A stretch of 64,000 bases of DNA, taken from Nostoc sp. TH1S01 (lineage in GTDB: Bacteria > Cyanobacteriota > Cyanobacteriia > Cyanobacteriales > Nostocaceae). This document shows, piece by piece, positions 55,976 through 64,000 of the stretch (within the stretch, counting starts at the first letter, position 1; each line of letters opens with the position of its first letter). Below the pieces are notes generated by a model. It made no database searches, was not told the DNA's origin, and worked only from the letters and a program-made list of their open reading frames with translations. Location of the stretch: positions 20,351 through 84,350 of the forward strand of contig JAGKSW010000011.1 of NCBI GenBank assembly GCA_018993265.1. Reading direction: 5' to 3'. Both the position numbers and the translations under genes were made by a program.

Positions 55976-56606
55976 CTGAAAATGGGGAGTAGAGAGTAGG
56001 GAGTGGGGTTTTTAAATTTACTGGGGGAATTTGTTGATGGATGCCTAACTTAAAAAAGCCCAGGAGCAAAAATTACAAAATAAATATTTAAATTATCCTG
56101 ATGCCTATTGCCGACTGCTTTGAAATACTGGAATTAGCTAAAATATTTTCTATGAGCGAATAATACTAAAAAATTCAAAGATAAACAAATTACGCTCTAA
56201 GATAAATGTAATCTGTTTCCAAAGTTACATTTTTGTCTAATTGAGATATAACTTTTACAAAGTTGCCATCGTTAATGATCACAAAGCATTTATTTGCAAG
56301 TATTTAAATTTTGCTGTTGCTACCAAAATAACAAGTATTTATATTGAGTGACATATTTTATCTCTAAAAATCTCACTTTTAAACGATTGAATTTTCTGGC
56401 TGATACATGGCACAAAGTATGTGAAGCTGTAAAGCCAAAGACTATATACTTTGCCAAGCTGTGTTCAGCGTGACAAAATTATTTTGATACGTGCAAATCT
56501 TGTTAAATTTTTTGGTCTATCTGACAAAATACTGAAATTTAGTATGAGCGCCAAGCAAATTTACGGGAAGCAGCTTTATCTTCAAGGTGTTAGAGGTTAA
56601 AAGCTA
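55976..56606. other. spacer upstream of coiled-coil/EamA gene
   Basis: 631 bases without a gene. It begins with AGTAGAGAGTAGGGAGTGGGG spacer repeat (about 55988-56007) and is AT-rich to 56560. It presumably carries the promoter of the next gene; nothing else recognised. Confidence 0.45.
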
Positions 56607-58832
56607 ATGGGGCGAATTGAAAAACGGCCAGATAGCCCGCGAGTTAGAGGCGAACTATCGAGATCAGCAGAAACAGCACTCTGGGCTGTTGTGGAGGATT
56701 TAGAAAATCTCCAACAAAATGTGCTGAGATCATTGCAGGAAGAAATTAAACGGTTACAAGCGGAAAAAGAACGACTGTACGATGACATTCAAAAACTGCT
56801 AGAGGAAAAAGAACACTTACAACAAGTGCGACAAATTACCGAACAGCAAGTGTTAATTCGGCAGTTGGCAGAAGTTTTAGCGAAACATATTTCTTCGCAA
56901 CTGCAATCATCGCTGAAGAATTTAGCTAGCGAACTGAAAATGAGTGGTGCTGATGAACAAGCAGTACTAAAATCAGCCGAAAGTAATGAGCAGATTAAAC
57001 AAATGCTCGGCAGTTTAGATGATACTCTGACCATTACTTTTAATTCGCTGCAACAAGAACTGAAAAATTATCAAGGTAATCTGTCTGGTCAATTGTCTCG
57101 GATGCAAAGCCAGCAGCAGCAAGGAGAGGCTATTGTTGAGGAATTAGTTAATCACCTGCGTGGGGAATTAACTAAAGCTATCAAAGAAACTACCCAAACA
57201 ACAAAACCATCGCCACCGACAGTTTTACAACCAGATGAGCCACAGTCGGGTAGTACAGTAAAAGTTTCGCCACCGACAGTTTTACAATCAGATGAGCGAT
57301 CGCCTGCCAATTCTTTTACAGTCTCTTCAGCCACAGTTTTACAACCAGATGAGCCACAATCGGTTTTACAACCAGATGAGCCACAGTCGGTAAATTACCC
57401 CCTGCTATCAGAAGTCACCAATAAATCGGATGAAAGCCAGACAACTGCATCTGCACCAATAACATCCTCAGCAGTTATTGTTCCGCCGATTAAAGAAAGT
57501 TCAAGCCAGCCAATCTCTATCGCTCCCAAGGACTTTCCTCCCAAAGAAAAACCACCTGAACCAATTGTTTTACCCAACAAAGATGTTACGGAAAACAAAA
57601 CGCCATCTTCACCCAGCAACGTTAAGGAGAGTGAACAAAATTCTGTACTCCGCCTTGATGTGCCAGAAACTCAAATAAAACCATCTTCCAGCAAGGCTGA
57701 TGAACCAGTTTCAGTTCTCATTCCAGATTTAGTAGAAGATGAACCAATATCTCCACCCGCTGCACCAGAACCAAAATCCACAAGGCGAGGCAAGTCTCAA
57801 AGTCTGTCCCCTGTCCAAATAGGGTTTTTGCTGGTTGTGTTGTCTACGGTGGTGTCTTCACTATATAACGTAGCTGTGAAGATGATGTTCCACCAAAGTT
57901 CTGCGGTGGTTGGTAGCTTGGCTGTAGAACGGTTGTTATCACCCAGTTTAGGAAATATCTTCTTAATTTTATTGCTGCGGTTGGCAATCGTAGTGCCACT
58001 AACGTTGCTGTTAGCACCAATGATGCACCCCCAGGTGTGGCAAGATATCAAAAACTTGATGGAATCATACCAAGGTAAGCCTTCAGCCACCAAAGTCAAA
58101 GCACAAAGAGTTTTGCAACTATCAATTGCTAGTGGTTGCTTTTTGTTTTTATCTCAAGTGCTAATTTACATGGCTATTGGTCAAGTCACCACAGGCATGG
58201 CGATCGCACTATTCTTTATCTATCCCAGTATTAGCGGTTTGTTCTCTTGGCTATTATTCCGCGATAAACCTAGTGGAGTTCGTGCTGCTGCCATTGGGGC
58301 AATTTTCTTGGGTGAATTATTAATATTAGGTGGTGCTGCAACTGCTGGGATCAGCGATTTTTCTGTTGGTAGCAGTGCAGCCATTTTTGGTGGTGTAGCT
58401 TTTGCTTGCTACGTAATTCTGACTCGGATTTGTGCAGCGAAACTTCATCCTGTGTCTTTTACTTTAATTAGTTTCACCACCATGTTTGTTTTAAGCTTTA
58501 TTGGTTTGATGTTACCTCTACCAAGCGACTGGAGCTTAGCAATTGATGGTTCTAAGTTACTGGAGATTATTTTAAGTGCTTTTATTTTGGGCGTGCTGAC
58601 ACTGTTAAGCTACGTTCTCAACAATGTTGGCGTTCGTCAACTAGGAGCCTTGCGATCGGCAATTATTGGCGCAGGTGTCCCAATCCTAACTGTCGTGTTT
58701 GCTGGGTTGTTGATTCAGGAAACTTTAGAAATAATTCAGATTTTTGGTGTGTTATTTGTCACTTTTGGTGCTGCTGCTTTCAGCTTTGAGAAAATGCGTC
58801 ATCAGGTTAAATCTTCTGCTGCTGAAACTTAA
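56607..58832 (+). CDS. coiled-coil/EamA (DMT) transporter fusion
   Basis: A 741-residue protein. Residues about 20-200 form long coiled coils (L-E-N-L-Q-Q-N-V-L-R-S-L-Q-E-E-I-K-R-L-Q and further). Residues 200-390 are a Pro/Ser/Glu linker containing about four copies of T-V-L-Q-P-D-E-P-Q-S. Residues about 400-735 hold ten membrane segments with the two EamA repeats of the drug/metabolite transporter family (G-M-A-I-A-L-F-F-I-Y-P near 530 and L-N-N-V-G-V-R-Q-L-G near 670). Most EamA transporters are about 300 residues, so the 390-residue cytoplasmic arm is unusual. Transported molecule unknown. Confidence 0.85.
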   Translation: MGRIEKRPDSPRVRGELSRSAETALWAVVEDLENLQQNVLRSLQEEIKRLQAEKERLYDDIQKLLEEKEHLQQVRQITEQQVLIRQLAEVLAKHISSQLQSSLKNLASELKMSGADEQAVLKSAESNEQIKQMLGSLDDTLTITFNSLQQELKNYQGNLSGQLSRMQSQQQQGEAIVEELVNHLRGELTKAIKETTQTTKPSPPTVLQPDEPQSGSTVKVSPPTVLQSDERSPANSFTVSSATVLQPDEPQSVLQPDEPQSVNYPLLSEVTNKSDESQTTASAPITSSAVIVPPIKESSSQPISIAPKDFPPKEKPPEPIVLPNKDVTENKTPSSPSNVKESEQNSVLRLDVPETQIKPSSSKADEPVSVLIPDLVEDEPISPPAAPEPKSTRRGKSQSLSPVQIGFLLVVLSTVVSSLYNVAVKMMFHQSSAVVGSLAVERLLSPSLGNIFLILLLRLAIVVPLTLLLAPMMHPQVWQDIKNLMESYQGKPSATKVKAQRVLQLSIASGCFLFLSQVLIYMAIGQVTTGMAIALFFIYPSISGLFSWLLFRDKPSGVRAAAIGAIFLGELLILGGAATAGISDFSVGSSAAIFGGVAFACYVILTRICAAKLHPVSFTLISFTTMFVLSFIGLMLPLPSDWSLAIDGSKLLEIILSAFILGVLTLLSYVLNNVGVRQLGALRSAIIGAGVPILTVVFAGLLIQETLEIIQIFGVLFVTFGAAAFSFEKMRHQVKSSAAET

Positions 58833-61030
<2,198 letters not shown>

Positions 61031-61317
61031 TACTTCCGGCTAATAGAAAGTAAGCATCCTAACACTCAGCAACCGGGAAATCTCACATCAAATGTATAAT
61101 CATCACGACGGGTAGGCTCCTGCTGCAAAATTAGAGACATGGTTGGTTTTTTGTCTAGAATGGCAGGATGCTTCCGTTGCCATCCAAATTGACAAGTTGG
61201 ATGATCAGTATTTTTTTAGCTTTATATAAATTAAGATTATTTTTAGTCAACAGTCTGTAGTCACAAGGTAAATCACTATAGACAGTTGACCAAATAATTA
61301 AGTAAGTAATAATAAAT

Positions 61318-61896
61318 CTAGGGTGCTGTAGGTGAAGCAGTTAGCCCATTAGCAGTTTCACTAGCGTCAATACAAGTATCTAACGCCTGGATTGGTGTTA
61401 AAGGAATTTCCCTACGCAAGCCAACCACACAATCAGCAAAAGTCACAGGTAATAAACTGCGACCACAGTAATTTAATACTGCTGAGTTAATTTCTTCTTT
61501 GGTATTGAGGCTGATACCGACAACACAACTAGCTAATTCCTTGGGACGACGCGCCCTTGTACAGTAAGCAAGAGAGTCGGTTGGGCTAATTTTTGTTCGC
61601 TGTTTAATTGTAGCCACACAAGCAGATAAATCTCTGGGACGTATTGCGGTGGAACAACCTTGGGCTGCTGCTGCTTGTGTAACACCTGCTTTTAAAAGTT
61701 GCGCCGCACAAACACGGTAACTGTCGTGGTCATCATCAAATAATATCAACGCGGCGCTGGGAAGGCTAGATATCCACAGTCCCGCTATAGCCAAAACAGG
61801 TGTAGCCCAACGAATATTTCGAGTGTTGAGTATCCCAGAAATAAACTTGCCTTGAAGTTTTCTAGCGTTACTAACCTTTTGTGTTTCCATTGCCAT
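61318..61896 (-). CDS. exported Cys-repeat hypothetical protein
   Basis: A 192-residue protein with a hydrophobic segment near 29-50 acting as signal or anchor. The remainder has at least three repeats of a pattern C-x-x-x-I/L-R-P-x-D/E-L-x-x-C-V: R-P-R-D-L-S-A-C-V, R-P-K-E-L-A-S-C-V, L-P-V-T-F-A-D-C-V, each spaced by about 38-42 residues with a second Cys. Paired cysteines suggest disulfides in the periplasm. Seen in cyanobacteria; function unknown. Confidence 0.7.
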   Translation of the reverse strand: MAMETQKVSNARKLQGKFISGILNTRNIRWATPVLAIAGLWISSLPSAALILFDDDHDSYRVCAAQLLKAGVTQAAAAQGCSTAIRPRDLSACVATIKQRTKISPTDSLAYCTRARRPKELASCVVGISLNTKEEINSAVLNYCGRSLLPVTFADCVVGLRREIPLTPIQALDTCIDASETANGLTASPTAP

Positions 61897-62095
61897 TTTC
61901 CAAAAGCCCTCAGTTATGCTAACTCAAATGTACGATAACTCTGATTGACATTCAGGATTTTGACACTTGGCTCTTGAGTTTTGATATTTATAAATTTTTG
62001 ATGATTAAATTTCGGATTTTTGGCATTTTTCATTTACAGATATTTATAATAGTATGTCTGGGTAAAGTTTAAACAGGATTAAATTAAGGAAACTC
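61897..62095. other. divergent promoter region, Cys-repeat gene / rpsD
   Basis: 199 bases holding both promoters. TATAATAGT at about 62046-62054 is a good minus-10 candidate for rpsD, 40 bases before its ATG, with AAGGAAA as its ribosome site. Confidence 0.45.
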
Positions 62096-62704
62096 ATGTC
62101 CCGATACAGAGGGCCACGCCTCAGAATTATACGTCGCTTAGGCGAATTACCAGGATTAACTCGTAAAAGCGCAAGACGCGCCTATCCACCGGGTCAGCAT
62201 GGTCAGAACCGTAAAAAGCGTTCCGAATACGCTGTCCGTTTAGAAGAAAAGCAAAAACTCCGTTTTAATTACGGTCTGACAGAAAAACAACTGCTACGCT
62301 ATGTTCGTAAAGCCAGACGCGTTACTGGTTCTACCGGACAAGTGTTATTGCAATTGCTAGAAATGCGCTTAGATAATACCGTTTTCCGCTTGGGTATGGC
62401 TCCCACAATTCCAGCAGCGCGTCAGCTGGTAAATCACGGTCATGTCACAGTCAATGGTCGTGTAGTTAATATTGCCAGCTACCAGTGCCGTCCTGGTGAG
62501 CAAATAGCTGTTCGGGATAAAGAACAATCACGGAAGTTGGTAGAAACTAACTTGCAATATCCCGGTTTGGCTAACCTTCCCAGCCATTTGGAATTTGATA
62601 AAAACAAGTTGGTTGGCAAAGTTAACGGTGTCATCGAACGCGAGTGGGTGGCTCTACAAGTTAACGAACTGCTGGTTGTGGAATACTATTCACGCCAAGC
62701 TTAA
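62096..62704 (+). CDS. rpsD: 30S ribosomal protein S4
   Basis: A 202-residue S4 that nucleates 16S rRNA folding. The start is [15 protein letters not shown] and the S4 RNA-binding domain is [15 protein letters not shown] ... [14 protein letters not shown] near 85-120. Unlike in most bacteria it is not in the alpha operon, but stands alone, as in other cyanobacteria. Confidence 0.97.
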   Translation: MSRYRGPRLRIIRRLGELPGLTRKSARRAYPPGQHGQNRKKRSEYAVRLEEKQKLRFNYGLTEKQLLRYVRKARRVTGSTGQVLLQLLEMRLDNTVFRLGMAPTIPAARQLVNHGHVTVNGRVVNIASYQCRPGEQIAVRDKEQSRKLVETNLQYPGLANLPSHLEFDKNKLVGKVNGVIEREWVALQVNELLVVEYYSRQA

Positions 62705-62770
62705 TAGTCATTTGTCCTTGGTCATTTGTCCTTGGTCAAATACAAAGGACAAATGACAAATGACAAATGA
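62705..62770. repeat. long inverted repeat, GTCATTTGTCCTTG units
   Basis: TAGTCATTTGTCCTTGGTCA-type units on the left of about 62735 face AAAGGACAAATGACAAATGAC units on the right, forming a stem between the convergent rpsD and moaA genes. It probably terminates both and derives from a common spacer repeat. Confidence 0.75.
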
Positions 62771-63757
62771 CTATCCTCCTATTTGCGACATAGTTCGGCT
62801 ATATGTGCCAGTAGTACCAGAGTCACGGCCTTTAAAGTTAATTTCTGGCTTGATAGCCAATAAGTTTCTTACTTGCTCTCGCAGTTGAGGAATGCTAACA
62901 CCAGAACGCAGAGCAGTTTTTAAATCTAATTGACCAGTTTCATTTAATAAGCAGGGACGTAACCAGCCATCGGCGCTGAGACGCATCCGGTTACAACGAT
63001 CGCAAAAACATTCTGACATCTGGCTAATAAATCCTAGCGTGCCTTTTGCTCCCGGAATTTGAAAAACATCAGCAGGCCCATTACCACGAACTTGCGATTC
63101 TGCCAAACCCCATTGTTTGCGAATGCGTTGGCGTAAATCAGCAGAAGAGACCCAACCGCGATCGCCAAATAATTGCCAATTACCAATCGGCATAAATTCA
63201 ATAAATCGGACATGCCATTGTTTTTCAATGGTGAGGGCGGCTAAATCGAGAATTTCGTGGTCGTTCACGCCGGGAATCACCACAACGTTCAGCTTCAGAG
63301 GGTTGAATCCCACTTTATAAGCGGCTTGAATACCATCCCAGACTTGTTGCCAGCGAGAACGTCCATGATTGCCGATAATTTGATCAAAGATATCGGGATC
63401 AAGGGAATCTAAGCTAATATTAATTCGGCGTAACCCTGCTTCATAAAGATTTTTGGCGATGGGTGCAAGTAAAAACCCATTGGTTGTCATTGACAAATCT
63501 TGAGTTTCGCTGAATGATGCGATCGCCTTGACTAAATCTACTACACCAGGACGCAGTAGAGGTTCCCCCCCAGTTAAGCGAAATCGCGTAAAACCAACAG
63601 GGATAAACACCTCTTGAATCAGAGTCAGTAGTTCTGCGTCAGAGAGTAGTTGTTGCTTGAGGGCATATTCTATTTCTGCACCCTCTGGCATACAGTATTG
63701 ACAGCGAAAATTACAGCGATCGATTAAACTAATGCGGAGATAGTCTACCTGGTTCAT
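62771..63757 (-). CDS. moaA: GTP 3',8-cyclase (molybdopterin synthesis)
   Basis: A 328-residue radical SAM enzyme making the first precursor of molybdenum cofactor. C14-x3-C18-x2-C21 ([10 protein letters not shown]) binds the SAM cluster; the C-terminal [11 protein letters not shown] and later R-P-C-L bind the second cluster. T-G-G-E-P-L and S-L-D-S-L are family signatures. The end M-S-Q-I-G-G is the Gly-Gly tail needed for activity. No other moa gene is in the window. Confidence 0.96.
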   Translation of the reverse strand: MNQVDYLRISLIDRCNFRCQYCMPEGAEIEYALKQQLLSDAELLTLIQEVFIPVGFTRFRLTGGEPLLRPGVVDLVKAIASFSETQDLSMTTNGFLLAPIAKNLYEAGLRRINISLDSLDPDIFDQIIGNHGRSRWQQVWDGIQAAYKVGFNPLKLNVVVIPGVNDHEILDLAALTIEKQWHVRFIEFMPIGNWQLFGDRGWVSSADLRQRIRKQWGLAESQVRGNGPADVFQIPGAKGTLGFISQMSECFCDRCNRMRLSADGWLRPCLLNETGQLDLKTALRSGVSIPQLREQVRNLLAIKPEINFKGRDSGTTGTYSRTMSQIGG

Positions 63758-63899
63758 TTTAAAGAATTTATTTCTATTGTATTTTCCGCATTGCCCATCT
63801 GACTTTCATTGCTATCAAGCAGAAGAGTGCAAGTTGAATAAAGGGCAAAGACTTGCGCCCTCAGATTTTAGTATATTTAACCGAATATCAGAAGATAGT

Positions 63900-64000
63900 A
63901 TGGCCTACTCCTCTAACTGGCTGACACTGGCTGGGGGATTTTTTTTGGTAGATGATGCTTGTTGTCGAAAATTATTCCGGGAGATGCAGCTTGAGAACAG
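63900..64000 (+). CDS. possible gene start at right edge (partial)
   Basis: A frame from ATG 63900 stays open to the end of the window (33 codons) and reads M-A-Y-S-S-N-W-L-T-L-A-G-G-F-F-L-V-D-D-A-C-C. It diverges from moaA. There is no strong ribosome site and no recognised domain, so it is only a candidate. Confidence 0.25.
   Translation, partial: MAYSSNWLTLAGGFFLVDDACCRKLFREMQLEN

Overview
The window comes from the chromosome of a filamentous, heterocyst-forming cyanobacterium (Nostocales, Nostoc/Calothrix-like). The strongest marker is an intact hetR (60131-61030), the master regulator of heterocyst differentiation. Supporting signs are cyanobacteria-restricted families (DUF1815, DUF2808, a one-helix Hli protein), frequent HIP1 palindromes (GCGATCGC), and short tandemly repeated spacers with 7-bp units (AGTGCTG) typical of heterocystous strains. 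The sequence is low-GC, with AT-rich spacers.

Layout. (1) 1-4062, minus strand: a lasso-peptide-type RiPP cluster read as RRE protein, leader peptidase, cyclase, precursor, HPr-kinase-like protein; the last gene runs off the left edge. (2) 4854-12099, minus strand: a thioesterase, DUF1815, then the conserved rpmH-rnpA-PH-yidC-jag run followed by a DUF177 protein, an internally deleted Uma2 gene and a DUF2808 protein further upstream. (3) 12809-15764, plus: the three-gene proton-translocating transhydrogenase operon. (4) 15819-19291: an accessory patch holding a radical SAM protein paired with a TcmP-like protein, a truncated DUF4351 gene and a solo HsdR-type nuclease. (5) 19355-29254: informational core with miaA, gyrB, primary sigma factor sigA, hli, a type IIA topoisomerase A subunit and a single-domain response regulator. 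(6) 29618-38014: TPR protein, TetR regulator, pentapeptide-repeat membrane protein, YdcF protein, C-terminal processing protease, glycosyltransferase, a decayed DUF2214 gene and small proteins. (7) 38065-41065, minus: cobG-cobH-cobI for cobalamin synthesis, preceded by a cobalamin riboswitch. (8) 41260-48555: a DUF262/DUF1524 restriction-like protein, phosphofructokinase, a 1.4-kb repeat-rich spacer with a decayed TPR gene and a MITE-like element, and clpB. (9) 49051-58832: glyoxalase, small proteins, a PIN-toxin/antitoxin pair with an extra C-terminal module, a zinc-type dehydrogenase, a phosphate transporter carrying spacer repeat inside its coding sequence, and a coiled-coil/EamA fusion. 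(10) 60131-64000: hetR with a 1.3-kb gene-free leader, a Cys-repeat exported protein, rpsD, moaA, and a possible gene start at the right edge.

Best candidates for unusual biology are the lasso cluster, whose precursor has no acidic residue where the macrolactam ring should close but ends in serine next to an HPr-kinase homologue (the paeninodin-type arrangement), and the TcmP/radical-SAM pair at 15.8-18.2 kb, a two-gene module of unknown function that lies next to a truncated gene. No tRNA, rRNA, CRISPR array or complete insertion sequence was recognised.
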